Source: Desulforapulum autotrophicum
GTDB lineage: Bacteria > Desulfobacterota > Desulfobacteria > Desulfobacterales > Desulfolunaceae
Assembly (NCBI GenBank): GCA_020723285.1
Contig: DYJE01000025.1
Location: forward strand, 1-64,000
Reading direction: 5' to 3'
Length of the DNA stretch: 64,000 bases
Shown: positions 47,051 to 57,191 of the stretch, piece by piece
How the letters are laid out: the number at the start of each line of letters is the position of its first letter
Position numbering within the stretch: the stretch's first letter is position 1
The notes under the pieces: generated by a model
What the model was told of the DNA's origin: nothing
The model's database searches: none
The model's input: the letters and a program-made list of their open reading frames with translations, nothing else
Program-made: the position numbers and the translations under genes

Positions 47051-48186
47051 GGCAGGGCCTCCCTTCGCTCTCTCAGATACCGCTCGGTGATTTTCCGGTA
47101 GGCACCGGCCATGTCCGGACCGATGTCGTCTCCGGTCATGTCCTTGTAGAAACTTCGGAAAAGATCGTCGTGGCTTGTTTTCCGGTGATCGGCCCTTGCG
47201 TTTTCCCTGCTGCCGTCCCAGGCCAGATGGGGCCGTTCGATGTGAAGAAGGTTGGGGAACACGACCCTCAGCCGTCCCAGGGCGTCGAGAACAGGATTAG
47301 CGTCGAGAAGATTCACCTGGATGTAATCATCGCTTGACGGAAGGCAAAGCACCTCGTCCATAAGCCCCCTGACGATTCGGAGCCGCCGTTTGCCGGGCAG
47401 GGTCACCGGTGTCACGCGGCAGAGGCCGTTTTGATCCATCTCAACCAGGTTCACGGATTTATCCTGATCCGCCTCGGAAAAAGAATAGGGAAAAAGGCTT
47501 CCGGAATAGCGGATATGGTCGGCACCCGCGGTCTGGGGCCGGTGAAGGTGGCCCAGGGCCACGTAATCGTATCCATCGAACACGCCGTGGGGCACGGCGG
47601 CGCTTCCACCCACCGAAAGGGGGCGTTCCGATTCGCTTTCATCGCCGCCGGCTACAAAGGCGTGGGCCGAAAGAACGGTCCTCCGGTTTTTTGTGGCGCT
47701 TACGCCGTTTCGTTTCACAAGGACCTGCATGGCCGTTTCGTGGTCTTTCACCGAATCGTCGAGCATGATGTCCCGCACGGTGGGCGGTTCGGCGTAAGGG
47801 ATGGAAAAAAAATCAACCGGCCCGTGCTCGTCTTCAAGAACGGCGGGCGATGTATTGCCGACGGAACCGCGCATGAAAAGCCCCCGGCTTTCCAGGATCT
47901 TCGAGGCGAACCCCACGCGGTCGGGGCTGTCGTGGTTTCCAGCGATCATCAGGACCTTGATGTTGAGCCCCGCGACCACCCGCCCCAAAAAATCGTCCAG
48001 CAGCCGCACCGCTTCGGGCGGCGGCACGGCCCGGTCGTAAACATCGCCGGACACCAGCAGCATCTGTGCTCCGCTGTCTTTCAGGATGTCCACCAGCAGG
48101 TCCAGAACCGCCGCCTGGTCTTCGGTGAGATGCACCCCGAACAGAATCCGCCCCAGGTGCCAGTCCGCTGTATGAATGAAACGCAT
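47047..48186 (-). CDS. sbcD: Exonuclease SbcCD, nuclease subunit
   Basis: A 379-residue Mre11-like calcineurin-type nuclease. Metal-binding motifs are in order: FIHTADWHLGR near the N-terminus, VSGDVYDRAVP, IAGNHDSPDRVGF, then LSAHAFVAGG and YVALGHLHRPQ. It forms the SbcCD complex with the following gene and is the first gene of the sbcD-sbcC-recD2 operon. A bidirectional terminator lies upstream. Confidence 0.96.
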   Translation of the reverse strand: MRFIHTADWHLGRILFGVHLTEDQAAVLDLLVDILKDSGAQMLLVSGDVYDRAVPPPEAVRLLDDFLGRVVAGLNIKVLMIAGNHDSPDRVGFASKILESRGLFMRGSVGNTSPAVLEDEHGPVDFFSIPYAEPPTVRDIMLDDSVKDHETAMQVLVKRNGVSATKNRRTVLSAHAFVAGGDESESERPLSVGGSAAVPHGVFDGYDYVALGHLHRPQTAGADHIRYSGSLFPYSFSEADQDKSVNLVEMDQNGLCRVTPVTLPGKRRLRIVRGLMDEVLCLPSSDDYIQVNLLDANPVLDALGRLRVVFPNLLHIERPHLAWDGSRENARADHRKTSHDDLFRSFYKDMTGDDIGPDMAGAYRKITERYLRERREALP

Positions 48187-48281
48187 GGTGATTCCTCTGT
48201 GTTGATGGATGGATTGAACAGATCATGAGTTATCCGGTTTGGCGGCGTATGTCAAACCGAACCCTTTGGGCCCGTAAAGAC

Positions 48282-48325
48282 AAAAAGCCGGGAGCACGGT
48301 CCTTGACGGAGTGCCCCCGGCTTTT
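48282..48325. terminator. Bidirectional terminator hairpin
   Basis: AAAAGCCGGGAGCAC pairs with GTGCCCCCGGCTTTT with one mismatch, giving a 14-15 pair stem with T/A tracts on both sides. It lies between the second PEP-CTERM gene (3' end 48405) and sbcD (start 48186), so it should end the PEP-CTERM transcript. A second A/T-rich inverted repeat (ATGTGTTTT/AAAACACACAT) is nearby at about 48333-48355. Confidence 0.8.
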
Positions 48326-48404
48326 ACCGGATGTGTTTTTTATAAAACACACATGTGGGGATGGGTTGCCCGGACTGAAACGGCGAACCGTTCAGGCCCC
48401 GGCT

Positions 48405-48986
48405 TTATTTTTTTCTGCGGCGGGCTCCCACAAGGCCCAGAAGTCCCGATCCCATGAGGAACAGGGTGGCGGGTTCAGGTACCGGAGCGGATTCGCCCAC
48501 CAGCTGGCTCTGGTTGTCCACGCCGTTTTTCGAGATGTTCACGGCGACCACGGTCCAGCCTGAATCATCAAAATTGAACGCACTGAGTTCCGCCCAGAAG
48601 TCGCCAATTCCGCCCACCTCGTCTTCAAGATACCAGATGGCTTTCTGGACTTTTTCACCAGCGTTGTGCACATTGACAAAAACATTGGACATATAGGCGG
48701 CGTAGAGCCACTTCGCTTCATCGGACACTTCGTCCATGCCGTTGACTGCACCGGTTCCCCCGCCTGTGGCATAGTCGCCCACGGAAGTCACGCGATAGGA
48801 CGTTCCGGGTGTGAAATACTTCTGGCTTTCCAGGCAGAACGTCGAGTAAATGGTGCCGTCCGCCGCTTGCATGGTGTAGGGCGACGAGCTGTCATTGAGC
48901 ATCCGGATGGTGTCTCCGGCCATGGGCAGCGCCCAGGCACTGGTGGATACAAGTAAAACAAAACAAACCACTAAAAATCTTTTCAC
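48405..48986 (-). CDS. PEP-CTERM sorting-domain protein
   Basis: A 193-residue exported protein. The start is GTG 48986 with a GGGGG tract 5 bases upstream; the longer frame upstream is rejected because it runs through the promoter. The signal peptide (VKRFLVVCFVLLVSTSAWA) precedes a mature domain containing one Cys (STFCLESQKYF) that resembles a short adhesin-like repeat of unknown function. The C-terminus is VPEPATLFLMGSGLLGLVG plus ARRRKK, an exosortase sorting signal. A sigma-54-like promoter lies upstream and a terminator downstream. Confidence 0.88.
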   Translation of the reverse strand: MKRFLVVCFVLLVSTSAWALPMAGDTIRMLNDSSSPYTMQAADGTIYSTFCLESQKYFTPGTSYRVTSVGDYATGGGTGAVNGMDEVSDEAKWLYAAYMSNVFVNVHNAGEKVQKAIWYLEDEVGGIGDFWAELSAFNFDDSGWTVVAVNISKNGVDNQSQLVGESAPVPEPATLFLMGSGLLGLVGARRRKK

Positions 48987-49268
48987 AATTCCCCCTAAAT
49001 TTCCTTTCCTGATTAAAACAAAAAAAACAATTCCCCCAAAACAGGCCTGTAAGACCCGCGCATTATACAGCAGTTTCCATGCCAATTTTTTTGGTTTGAA
49101 ATTACAGGAAGATACGGATATACATACGTACAAAATGTTGATATTACTTCATATCTTGAGTGGTAAACCAGCGGCCAAAACAGAGGGATTGGGGAATTCA
49201 TGCCATAGGGCCCGGCCGGCGATTCTATCCTTTCACCTGCCGGGAAAACAAACCTGACCGGATGGAAC
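48987..49268. other. Promoter region of the second PEP-CTERM gene
   Basis: About 280 bases with no gene. It holds a sigma-54-like promoter at 49069-49084 on the minus strand. A TATAAT lies at minus-strand 49067-49062 but lacks a -35 box at the right distance. Confidence 0.5.
49069..49084 (-). promoter_or_regulatory. Sigma-54 (RpoN) -24/-12 promoter
   Basis: The minus strand reads TGGCATGGAAACTGCT, matching TGGCACG-N4-TTGCW except at two positions, with the invariant GG and GC 10 bases apart. It points at the PEP-CTERM start about 83 bases downstream. Confidence 0.6.
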
Positions 49269-50528
49269 TCAATCACCGGAATGGGGTGACGGTGCGGCAA
49301 AAATGGTCAGTTTCAGTTCGCTGTCATCGATCAGGGAGTATTCCGGTTTTATCCCCGACAGCGCTTCGCTTTCAGTGATGATGATCGGCACCCCCTCGCC
49401 GCGTTTGTCCATGATAAAGTTTCTCTGGCTGCCTCTGGCATCCACGTTCATCGGACAACGGGCCAGAAGGGAGCTGATCAGCTCGTTCCTGGACGATTGC
49501 CGTTCAGAGAGGCTTTCAAGGGTCATGGTGTTGGGGATCGTGCCGGGAGAATAGATTTCCAGCCGGTCGGAGAAGACGTGAAGGCGGATCTTGGATCCGT
49601 AAATGGAATAATCCCGATGGGCTACGGCGTTGACCACCGCCTCGAACACCGCGTTCATGGAAAACTGGGGCGTTTCGATACGATAGGGTGCTTTGATGGC
49701 ATAGACCCGCGAGTTCCGCCTCACAAACTTGCAGGCGTCACGGATCTGGATATCCAAAGGGCCGGAGATATCCATGGTGTCCAGCTGAAAGGCTCCGTTT
49801 CGTTCCACACCTTGATAACAGACCGCCTGGATAAAGGCACTGGACATGAAGGATTCGGGGGCGTCACAGGCCATCAGAATTCCGCTGACCGTTGCCTTGA
49901 TGACGCCGTCCTCGTCCCGTGCCACCAGTTTCATCTTTTCAAGAAATTCATGGTCTTCCCTGGGGGAAATGACTGTCCTGAACCTTTTCCACAACGTCGG
50001 ATTCAGGTCGGCAAGGGATGTGCCGGGAACGGCCTGTTCATCGAAGCGTATAAGCCTTGCCTGACTGCGTTGTTGAAACAAGCGGGCCAGGACGTCGGGT
50101 TTCATCTCCCGCCTGGAACTCCCGATGCGCCTGAAATAACCGTTGGGGCTTTTGTGGACGAACAGACTTCTGGGCACGTCAATCCGGAGAATGGCCCGTT
50201 CTCGTCCCTGGTGATCGGGCACAGCGAGTTTTCGTATCACGCAATCCAGGGGAGGCTCTATCGCGTCGTTGCACAAGGAACGAAGCCAACCTTCGAGCAG
50301 GTCCAGCTTCTCATGGGGAATCCCGCAAATCTCCCTGGTTTTGTCGTCAACCCCCAGAACAATGATCCCGGACGCCGTGTTCGCCATGGCTGCCAGTTCG
50401 TCCGCCATGCTGTCCCTGTGTGGGCCGACAATTTTATCGCCTTTGAATTCCACGTTCTTAAGCTCAAGAACAGAGTCTTCACCCAGAGAGATCTGTTTGA
50501 GCAGATCGGACATGTTTTCGACCATCAC
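49269..50528 (-). CDS. AlbA_2/Schlafen-type protein with a C-terminal HATPase-like domain
   Basis: A 419-residue protein. Residues about 10-150 form an AlbA_2 (Schlafen AAA_4) domain: ELKNVEFKGDK, DELAAMANTASGIIVLGVDD and ILRIDVPRSLFVHKSPNGYFRRIGSS. Residues about 280-380 resemble the HATPase_c_4 domain, with FEAVVNAVAHRDYSIYGSKIRLHVFSDRLEIYSPG. This pairing is common and is often mislabelled RecG-like. Roles proposed for members include transcription regulation and phage defence. No defence neighbours are present here, so function is open. Confidence 0.85.
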   Translation of the reverse strand: MMVENMSDLLKQISLGEDSVLELKNVEFKGDKIVGPHRDSMADELAAMANTASGIIVLGVDDKTREICGIPHEKLDLLEGWLRSLCNDAIEPPLDCVIRKLAVPDHQGRERAILRIDVPRSLFVHKSPNGYFRRIGSSRREMKPDVLARLFQQRSQARLIRFDEQAVPGTSLADLNPTLWKRFRTVISPREDHEFLEKMKLVARDEDGVIKATVSGILMACDAPESFMSSAFIQAVCYQGVERNGAFQLDTMDISGPLDIQIRDACKFVRRNSRVYAIKAPYRIETPQFSMNAVFEAVVNAVAHRDYSIYGSKIRLHVFSDRLEIYSPGTIPNTMTLESLSERQSSRNELISSLLARCPMNVDARGSQRNFIMDKRGEGVPIIITESEALSGIKPEYSLIDDSELKLTIFAAPSPHSGD

Positions 50529-50553
50529 GAATCTCCGTCAAAACCCGTTTTGT

Positions 50554-50597
50554 CAAACTTTTTCAAAAAGTTTGGCCTCCGGCAGGACCGCCGGAGG
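50554..50597. repeat. Twin hairpins in the intergenic spacer
   Basis: Two perfect inverted repeats are adjacent: CAAACTTTTT-C-AAAAAGTTTG (50554-50574) and CCTCCGGC-AGGACC-GCCGGAGG (50576-50597). They lie after the efflux operon stop (50656) and before the AlbA_2 gene start. They may act as a terminator or as a dispersed intergenic element. Confidence 0.55.
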
Positions 50598-50655
50598 ACC
50601 GTCACCCTTTTTAAATACCCTTTGGATCATGCCCAAAAGGCCTCACTCAGGCAAC

Positions 50656-52098
50656 CTATTTTTTTTCAGATTCCTTTACGGCGGTGCCGCCCCCAAGGGC
50701 CTTGTACAGTGTCACCCGGTTGGTGAGTTTCAAAAGACGCAGGTCGATGCGGGCCTGCTCGGCGCTGTAGAGGCTGCGCTGGGCGTCGAGGACGCTTAAG
50801 TAGCTGTCGATGCCGCCTTTGTAGCGCAGATCCGAAAGGCGGAAGGTCTCGGCGGTGGCGTCGATAAGGGCTTTCTGGGCGATGAGCTGCTCGTCGATCC
50901 GGGATTTTTGGGTGAGGACGTCCGATACGTCCCGGAACGCGGTCTGAATCGTTTTTTCGTAAGTTGCCAGGGCGATGTCCCGGTCGATTTTCGCCACATC
51001 GAGGTTGGCCCGGTTGTTCCCGGCGTCGAAAATCGGGACGGTGATCTGGGGAATGAAGCTCCAGGCCGGTCCCCCTTTGAAAAGCTCACCCAGTTCACTG
51101 CTGGCCGTACCGAAGGTGCCGGTGAGGGTGATCCGGGGAAAAAAAGCGGCCCGTGCCGCGCCGATGTTGGCGTAAGCGGCCCTTAACTGGCTTTCCGCCG
51201 CAAGGACATCGGGACGGGTCAGGAGCACCGAACTGTCAAGCGCAGATGAAACCTGTTTCAGGGTTTCCCCCGCCTTTTCGACCTCACTGAGTTCCGCCGG
51301 TTTCAGATCCGCCGGAACAGCCGCGCCCACGATGAGATCCAGGGCGTTTTCATCCTGAACCACCTTGGCCGTGTAGCTCACCACATCCAGACGGGCGGCT
51401 TCCACCCGGGTCTGGGACTGGCGAAGGTCCAGTTCGGAGGAGGCCCCGGCGGCGGTCCGCCGGATCATCATGGCGTAGGTTTCCTTCTGGGTGTCGAGGG
51501 TGTCTTTGGCCAGTTTAAGCCGTTCCTTGTCTGCGGCAAGGGTCAGCCAGACTCCGGCCGTTTCGGCGGCAATGGCGAGACGGGCGCTGACCTGGGCCTG
51601 TTCCGTGGCCAGATACTGTTCCAGGGCCTTGGCTTTGAGGCTTCGGACACGGCCGAAGAAATCCAGTTCATAGGCGCTCACGCCGACATTGAGGTCGTAT
51701 CTTCGGGACACCATGGCGTCGCCGGTGGAACTCAGGCTGTCCGGCAGACCCTGGACCGTCTGGGAGGCGTTGGCGTTCACATGGGGAACAAGGGCCGAAC
51801 GCTGAATCCGGTAAAGGGCCTGGGCCCGCTCCAGGTTCAGGGCCGCGACCCGGAAGTCCTTGTTGTTTTTGATGGCCAGCTCCACCACCGCCTGAAGTTT
51901 GGGGTCCGTGAAGAACTCCTTGATGGGGATGTCGGCTGCGGCCGAGCTTTTTTCTTCCGCCGGGGCCTCTTTTTCCCCCACGGCCCAGGGTTTCACCGGG
52001 CTTTCGGGGCGGGTGTATTTCGGGGCGAGTGTGCACCCCGAGATCAGGATCAGCAGGGCTGCAAGCCCTGCGATCCGTTTGATTCCGATTGTGTTCAT
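50656..52098 (-). CDS. Outer-membrane efflux channel (OprM/NodT family lipoprotein)
   Basis: A 480-residue TolC-like trimeric channel. ATG 52098 is chosen because it starts the signal peptide MNTIGIKRIAGLAALLILISGC with lipobox ISGC. The two helical-barrel repeats are visible (DFRVAALNLERAQALYRIQRSALVPHVNA and TRPDVLAAESQLRAAYANIGAARAAFFPRITL), each ending in the proline-rich turn of this family. It begins 31 bases after the pump gene and is the last gene of the efflux operon. Confidence 0.94.
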   Translation of the reverse strand: MNTIGIKRIAGLAALLILISGCTLAPKYTRPESPVKPWAVGEKEAPAEEKSSAAADIPIKEFFTDPKLQAVVELAIKNNKDFRVAALNLERAQALYRIQRSALVPHVNANASQTVQGLPDSLSSTGDAMVSRRYDLNVGVSAYELDFFGRVRSLKAKALEQYLATEQAQVSARLAIAAETAGVWLTLAADKERLKLAKDTLDTQKETYAMMIRRTAAGASSELDLRQSQTRVEAARLDVVSYTAKVVQDENALDLIVGAAVPADLKPAELSEVEKAGETLKQVSSALDSSVLLTRPDVLAAESQLRAAYANIGAARAAFFPRITLTGTFGTASSELGELFKGGPAWSFIPQITVPIFDAGNNRANLDVAKIDRDIALATYEKTIQTAFRDVSDVLTQKSRIDEQLIAQKALIDATAETFRLSDLRYKGGIDSYLSVLDAQRSLYSAEQARIDLRLLKLTNRVTLYKALGGGTAVKESEKK

Positions 52099-52129
52099 AT
52101 CCGGCAATCCTTTGAATGGACGGTGGAAG

Positions 52130-55100
52130 TTAGTCATGGTGCACCTCTTTCACTTTGAAAATCCTTCGGATCACCACGAAGAACAATGGCACGAAGAAAA
52201 TGGCGAGAACGGTGGCGGAAATCATGCCGCCCATAACGCCGGTGCCGATGGCGTTCTGGCTGCCCGAACCCGCGCCGGTGGTGGTGACGAGGGGCAGAAC
52301 ACCGAGGATGAAGGCCAAAGACGTCATGATGATGGGCCTAAGCCTGATCCGCACCGCTTCAAGGGTGGCTTCCATGAGACCCACGCCGTATTCCATCCGT
52401 TCCTTGGCGAACTCCACGATCAGGATGGCGTTTTTCGCGGAAAGGCCCATGGTGGTGAGAAGCCCGACCTGGAAGTACACGTCGTTGGACATGCCCCGCA
52501 TAGTTGCGGCGATGAGGGCACCGATAATCCCCAGGGGAACCACCAGCATCACCGAAAAGGGAATGGCCCAGCTTTCATAAAGAGCCGCGAGGCACAGAAA
52601 CACCACCAGAAGGGAGATGGCGTAAAGGGCCGGAGCCTGGGAGCCGGACATCCGTTCCTGATAGGACAGGCCGGTCCATTCGTAACCGATACCCGCAGGC
52701 AGTCTGGCCGCGATCTCTTCCATGGCGGCCATGGCGTCGCCGGAGCTTTTGCCCGGAGCGGCCTGACCCATGATCTGCCGGGAAGGCATGCCGTTGAACC
52801 GTTCAAGCCTCGGTGATCCGTAGCCCCAGCTGGCCGTTGAAAAGGCCGAAAAGGGTACCATCTCACCTTTGCTGTTCCGCACATGCCAGTTCTTGATGTC
52901 TTCGGTGCCCATGCGGAACGGGGCGTCGGCCAGCATGTACACTTTTTTCACACGGCCCTTGTCGATGAAGTCGTTGACGTAGGATCCGCCCCAGGCCGTG
53001 GACAGGGTGTCGTTGATGTCGGCAAGGGACAGCCCCAAAGCACCGGCTTTTTCGTAGTCGATGGCAATCTTGTACTCCGGCGTGTCTTCCTGGCCATTGG
53101 GCCGGACCGCCATGAGCACGGGGTTCTGGGCCGCCATGCCGAGAAGCATGTTCCGGGCTTCCATGAGTTTTTCATGGCCGAGGCCTGCGCGGTCCTGAAG
53201 CTGGAAGTCGAAGCCTGTGGCGTTCCCCAGCTCCATCACCGCAGGCGGCGGAAAGGCGAAGACCATGGCTTCCTTGATTTGAGACAAGGCTCCCATGGCT
53301 TTTCCGGCCACGGCGTTCACCTTGAGGTCCGGGCGGTTCCGCTCTTTCCAGTCTCTTAACTGTACAAAGGCCATGCCCATGTTCTGGCCGCGACCGGCGA
53401 AACTGAAGCCCGCCACGGTAAACAGGGATTTCACCGCCTCTTTCTGTTCCACCAGGTAATGCTGCTCCACTTTTTTCATGACTTCGGCGGTGCGTTCCTG
53501 AGTGGCTCCGGCAGGAAGCTGGACAATGGTGAACAGCATGCCCTGGTCTTCATCGGGCAGAAAGGCCGTGGGCATCCTGAGGATCATGAACGCCATGACA
53601 CCCACGATGAGGAAGTAGATCACCATGTAACGGCCGGACCGGGCCAGGATGTGTTTCACCGAACCCTGGTACAGCGTGTTGCTGCGGTTGAACAAGCGGT
53701 TGAACCCAAGGAAGAAGCCGGAGAAAAGGCCGCCTTCCGCCGCGTCATGGCCTTTGGCCACGGGTTTCAGCATGGTGGCGCAGAGGGCCGGGGTGAGGAC
53801 AAGGGCCACCAGCACGGAAAGAAGCATAGACGATACGATGGTGATGGAAAACTGACGGTAGATCACGCCGGTGGAGCCGCCGAAAAAGGCCATGGGCACG
53901 AACACGGCTGAAAGCACCAGGGCGATGCCCACCAGGGCTCCGGTGATCTGGGTCATGGACCTGCGGGTGGCTTCCTTGGGGGAAAGACCGTCCTCGCTCA
54001 TCACGCGCTCCACGTTTTCAACCACGACAATGGCGTCGTCCACCAGAAGACCGATGGCCAGAACCATGGCGAACATGGTGAGGGTGTTGATGGAGTAGCC
54101 GAAGGCTTTCAAAACGGCGAAGGTTCCCAGAAGAACCACGGGCACGGCGATGGTGGGAATCAGGGTCGCCCGGAAATTCTGGAGAAACAGGAACATGACG
54201 AGGAATACCAGGATGATGGCCTCGATGAGGGTTTTCACCACCTCCTCGATGGAGATCTTCACAAAGGGGCTGGTGTCGTAGGGGTACACCGCCTTCATGC
54301 CGGTGGGGAAAAACGGTTCAAGTTCGGCTATCTTTTTCTTGATGATGCTGGCGGTTTCAAGGGCGTTGGAGTTGGCCGCCAGACGGATGGCGATACCTGC
54401 CGCAGGTTTCCCGCTGAACCTGGCCACCGAATCGTAGCTTTCGCTGCCCAGCTCGATGCGGGCCACGTCTTTCAGGCGGACCGATGAACCGCCGGATGTG
54501 GTTTTCAAAAGGATATCGCCGAATTCTTCCGGTGTCTTCAAAAGGGTCTGGGCTGAAATGGTGGCGCTGAACTGCTGCCCCTCAATGGACGGCGTTCCCG
54601 AAAGCTGGCCCGCTGAAATCTGGACGTTTCGTGCCTTGATGGCGGCTTTCACGTCAGAGGGGTTCAGGCTGTAGCTTTTCAGTTTGCCGGGGTCCAGCCA
54701 GACGCGCATGGCGTACTGGGAACCGAACAGTGTCACTTCACCCACGCCGTCCAGACGGCTCAGGATATCCTGGAGGTTGGCGGCCACATAATCCGAAAGA
54801 TCGTAACGGCTCATTTTTCCGTCTTCGGACACGAAGCCGATAACCATCAAAAAGTTACGGGTGGACTTGGTCACCTGGACGCCCTGCTGCTGAACCACCT
54901 GGGGCAGGAGGGGCGTGGCCAGCTGGAGCTTGTTCTGCACCTGGACCTGGGCCATGTTGGGGTCCATCTCCGCGTCGAAAGTGAGGGTGATGGTGGCCAT
55001 GCCTGCGGAATCACTGTTGGAGGTGATGTACCGCAGTTTGTCGATGCCGTTCATTTTCTGTTCGATGACCTGGGTCACCGTGTTTTCAAGGGTTTTGGCC

Positions 55101-55258
55101 GAAGCGCCGGGATAGATCGCCGTGATGCTGATCTCCGGGGGCGCGATGGCCGGATACTGGGCGATGGGCAGCTTGACAATGGACAAAGCCCCTGCCAGCA
55201 TGATGATGATGGCGATAACCCAGGCGAAAATCGGCCTGTTGATGAAAAAATGGGACAT
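52130..55258 (-). CDS. RND-family multidrug efflux pump, inner-membrane subunit (HAE1/AcrB type)
   Basis: A 1042-residue proton-driven pump, the usual length. Twelve membrane helices enclose two large periplasmic loops. Helix 4 carries the proton-relay Asp pair in [17 protein letters not shown]-terminal [24 protein letters not shown] and the later [11 protein letters not shown] and [15 protein letters not shown] are typical. It exports drugs, detergents or other amphiphiles through the adaptor and channel encoded on either side. Substrate range unknown. Confidence 0.96.
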   Translation of the reverse strand: MSHFFINRPIFAWVIAIIIMLAGALSIVKLPIAQYPAIAPPEISITAIYPGASAKTLENTVTQVIEQKMNGIDKLRYITSNSDSAGMATITLTFDAEMDPNMAQVQVQNKLQLATPLLPQVVQQQGVQVTKSTRNFLMVIGFVSEDGKMSRYDLSDYVAANLQDILSRLDGVGEVTLFGSQYAMRVWLDPGKLKSYSLNPSDVKAAIKARNVQISAGQLSGTPSIEGQQFSATISAQTLLKTPEEFGDILLKTTSGGSSVRLKDVARIELGSESYDSVARFSGKPAAGIAIRLAANSNALETASIIKKKIAELEPFFPTGMKAVYPYDTSPFVKISIEEVVKTLIEAIILVFLVMFLFLQNFRATLIPTIAVPVVLLGTFAVLKAFGYSINTLTMFAMVLAIGLLVDDAIVVVENVERVMSEDGLSPKEATRRSMTQITGALVGIALVLSAVFVPMAFFGGSTGVIYRQFSITIVSSMLLSVLVALVLTPALCATMLKPVAKGHDAAEGGLFSGFFLGFNRLFNRSNTLYQGSVKHILARSGRYMVIYFLIVGVMAFMILRMPTAFLPDEDQGMLFTIVQLPAGATQERTAEVMKKVEQHYLVEQKEAVKSLFTVAGFSFAGRGQNMGMAFVQLRDWKERNRPDLKVNAVAGKAMGALSQIKEAMVFAFPPPAVMELGNATGFDFQLQDRAGLGHEKLMEARNMLLGMAAQNPVLMAVRPNGQEDTPEYKIAIDYEKAGALGLSLADINDTLSTAWGGSYVNDFIDKGRVKKVYMLADAPFRMGTEDIKNWHVRNSKGEMVPFSAFSTASWGYGSPRLERFNGMPSRQIMGQAAPGKSSGDAMAAMEEIAARLPAGIGYEWTGLSYQERMSGSQAPALYAISLLVVFLCLAALYESWAIPFSVMLVVPLGIIGALIAATMRGMSNDVYFQVGLLTTMGLSAKNAILIVEFAKERMEYGVGLMEATLEAVRIRLRPIIMTSLAFILGVLPLVTTTGAGSGSQNAIGTGVMGGMISATVLAIFFVPLFFVVIRRIFKVKEVHHD

Positions 55259-55270
55259 GGTGTTTCTCCT

Positions 55271-56530
55271 CTATTTCGTTCCGGCGTTATCCGCTTGTTC
55301 AGGTTTTTCGGCAGGTGCGGGTTCTGAGGCTCCTTTGGGCGGCCCAGCCGGGGCTCCGAAGGGAACGGCCTTGACCGGATCTCCGGGTTTCACTTTCTGA
55401 AGTCCTTCGGCAATGACCCGGTCACCGGGTTTCAGTCCGGCGGACACCAGCCAGGCGCTGCCCACGGCTCTTTCGATGGTCAGAATCCGGGGTTCCACCT
55501 TGTCACCTGCTCCCACCACCATGGCGGTGGCTTCGCCTTTGGCTGTCCGGGCCACGCACTGCTGGGGCACGAGAATGGCGTTGTCGATGCGGCCTTCTTC
55601 CACAAACGCCCGGACGAACATGCCGGGAAGGAGGGTCTGGCCGGAGTTCGGGAAGACGGAACGCAGGATCACCGAACCGGTGCCCACGTCCACGGTAACG
55701 TCGGAAAATTTAAGAGAGCCGGTGGCGGAATATTCCGAACCGTCTTCCAGGATCAGCCGGACACTGGCCCCGCCATCTTTGGATCGGGTGAGGTGTCCTG
55801 CGGCCATGCTTTTTTTCATGCGGAGAAGCTCGGCGCTGCTCTGGGTGACGTCCACATAAACCCGGTCGAGTTTCTGAATGGTGGAAAGGGCCGTGGCCTG
55901 AAAGGCTGTGACAAGGGCTCCCACCGTGACGGCGGATTTACCGATACGTCCGGAGATGGGGGCTTTGATGTCCGTGTAATCCAGATTGACCCTGGCTTTC
56001 TGAAGTTCGGCTTTGGCGGCCAGCACATCGGCCTGGGCTTTTTTGTACGCGGACTGGGCTTCGTCGTCATCCTGCTGGCTGATGGCTTTGGATTTCACCA
56101 GATCCCTGTAACGGTCGGCCTTAGTTTTTGCAGGCGGAAGAGCGGCTTCGGCACGGACCAGAACCGCTTTGGCGCTGTCGTAAGTGGCTTTGTAAAGCGC
56201 GGGATCGATGCGGTAAAGAATGTCTCCCGCTTTCACTTCCGCACCTTCGGTAAACTGGACTTTCTGAATGATGCCGCCCACCTGGGGCCTGACGTCCGCC
56301 ACCAGATAGGCTGAAACGCGCCCGGATAGTTCGGTCGAAACAGAGGTTGTTTCAGGCGTGATGGTCACCACCGAGACTTCCGCCGGTCCTGCGGGTCCTG
56401 CGGGGCCGCGGCCTGTGGTGGATTTGCCGTCGCCTTTGCCGCAGGACGCCGCGACGGCGATGAGGATGGCCATCGCGAACAGCGAGGCGATGAATGAGCG
56501 AAAACCTTTGTTTCTTTGTTCGTTGTCCAT
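55271..56530 (-). CDS. RND efflux membrane-fusion (adaptor) protein
   Basis: A 419-residue AcrA/MexA-like adaptor. ATG 56530 begins MDNEQRNKGFRSF; the longer frame upstream crosses the operator and is rejected. A signal sequence ends in AASC, so it is probably lipidated. A GPAGPAGPAEV linker leads to the beta-barrel and lipoyl parts (SGRVSAYLVADVRPQVGGIIQKV, VNLDYTDIKAPISGRIGKS) around the hairpin helices. It is 12 bases ahead of the pump gene. Confidence 0.93.
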   Translation of the reverse strand: MDNEQRNKGFRSFIASLFAMAILIAVAASCGKGDGKSTTGRGPAGPAGPAEVSVVTITPETTSVSTELSGRVSAYLVADVRPQVGGIIQKVQFTEGAEVKAGDILYRIDPALYKATYDSAKAVLVRAEAALPPAKTKADRYRDLVKSKAISQQDDDEAQSAYKKAQADVLAAKAELQKARVNLDYTDIKAPISGRIGKSAVTVGALVTAFQATALSTIQKLDRVYVDVTQSSAELLRMKKSMAAGHLTRSKDGGASVRLILEDGSEYSATGSLKFSDVTVDVGTGSVILRSVFPNSGQTLLPGMFVRAFVEEGRIDNAILVPQQCVARTAKGEATAMVVGAGDKVEPRILTIERAVGSAWLVSAGLKPGDRVIAEGLQKVKPGDPVKAVPFGAPAGPPKGASEPAPAEKPEQADNAGTK

Positions 56531-56567
56531 GTGACACCTGTCTTTCGTTGGGTTGGGTTTGGTTATG

Positions 56568-56583
56568 GAATGAATGTTCATTC
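56568..56583. promoter_or_regulatory. TetR-type operator ahead of the efflux genes
   Basis: GAATGAA-TG-TTCATTC has perfect 7-base arms and differs from the operator at 57192 by one base in 16. It lies 38 bases upstream of the adaptor start and just after the tetR stop, so the pump genes can be repressed separately. Confidence 0.72.
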
Positions 56584-56591
56584 TTGAATCC

Positions 56592-57167
56592 TTATATTTT
56601 GAGGCTGTCCCAGCAGGAACGGACCACGACCTCCGCCAGCTCGTCGTCCAGGTCAAGAAAGCCCGTGTGATGATCCCGGATGGACCAGATTATGGGGGCG
56701 AAGGCCAGGTTGAAAACCATGGCGATGGGCAGATCCTTGATCACCTGCTGTTTTTTGCCCTCTTCGAACAGGTTGTGAATGAAATCGTAGTCGCCGGTGA
56801 CGTTCAGGAGTTTTTCCTTGCGGTGCTGGAGTCCGTAGGGAGAATTGTGAAACTGTTCGATGTATCGGTATTCCAGCGGATGATCCTTGTAGTGGGCGAT
56901 AAATCCTTTCATGATATGAAAAAACCGCTCCCGAATCGGACGATCCGCCGGATGGGCGGAAACGATAACCCGGTGGACCCGTTCGTAGATTTCGCTGTAC
57001 AGTTCGGTGATCAGAACGTCCCGGTTTTCGAAATACCGGTAGATGGTTCCCGCCCCCACGCCGGCCCGTTCGGCGATCTGCGCCATGGGTGCCCCGTGGA
57101 AACCCTGCTCGGCCAGAAGCTCCATGGCGGCCTGCATAATGTCTGTTCGTTTGTCTTTTTTACACAT
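56592..57167 (-). CDS. TetR-family repressor of the efflux operon
   Basis: A 191-residue repressor. The N-terminal helix-turn-helix is clear: IMQAAMELLAEQGFHGAPMAQIAERAGVGAGTIYRYFENRDVLI. The remaining helical domain (about 60-190) should bind the inducer, likely a pump substrate. It is co-oriented with the adaptor, pump and channel genes and ends 62 bases before the adaptor. Two near-identical palindromes, upstream of tetR and of the adaptor gene, are its probable operators. Confidence 0.92.
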   Translation of the reverse strand: MCKKDKRTDIMQAAMELLAEQGFHGAPMAQIAERAGVGAGTIYRYFENRDVLITELYSEIYERVHRVIVSAHPADRPIRERFFHIMKGFIAHYKDHPLEYRYIEQFHNSPYGLQHRKEKLLNVTGDYDFIHNLFEEGKKQQVIKDLPIAMVFNLAFAPIIWSIRDHHTGFLDLDDELAEVVVRSCWDSLKI

Positions 57168-57191
57168 ATTCCAGCCCTTTCATCGATAACG

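Noticed and set aside
49062-49067. TATAAT on the minus strand upstream of the second PEP-CTERM gene
   Set aside because: No -35 box lies 16-18 bases upstream and the sigma-54 motif fits better, although a weak dual promoter cannot be excluded.
49269-50528. AlbA_2 protein as part of a phage-defence system
   Set aside because: No partner genes (nuclease, ATPase or toxin) are adjacent, so only the domain architecture is reported.
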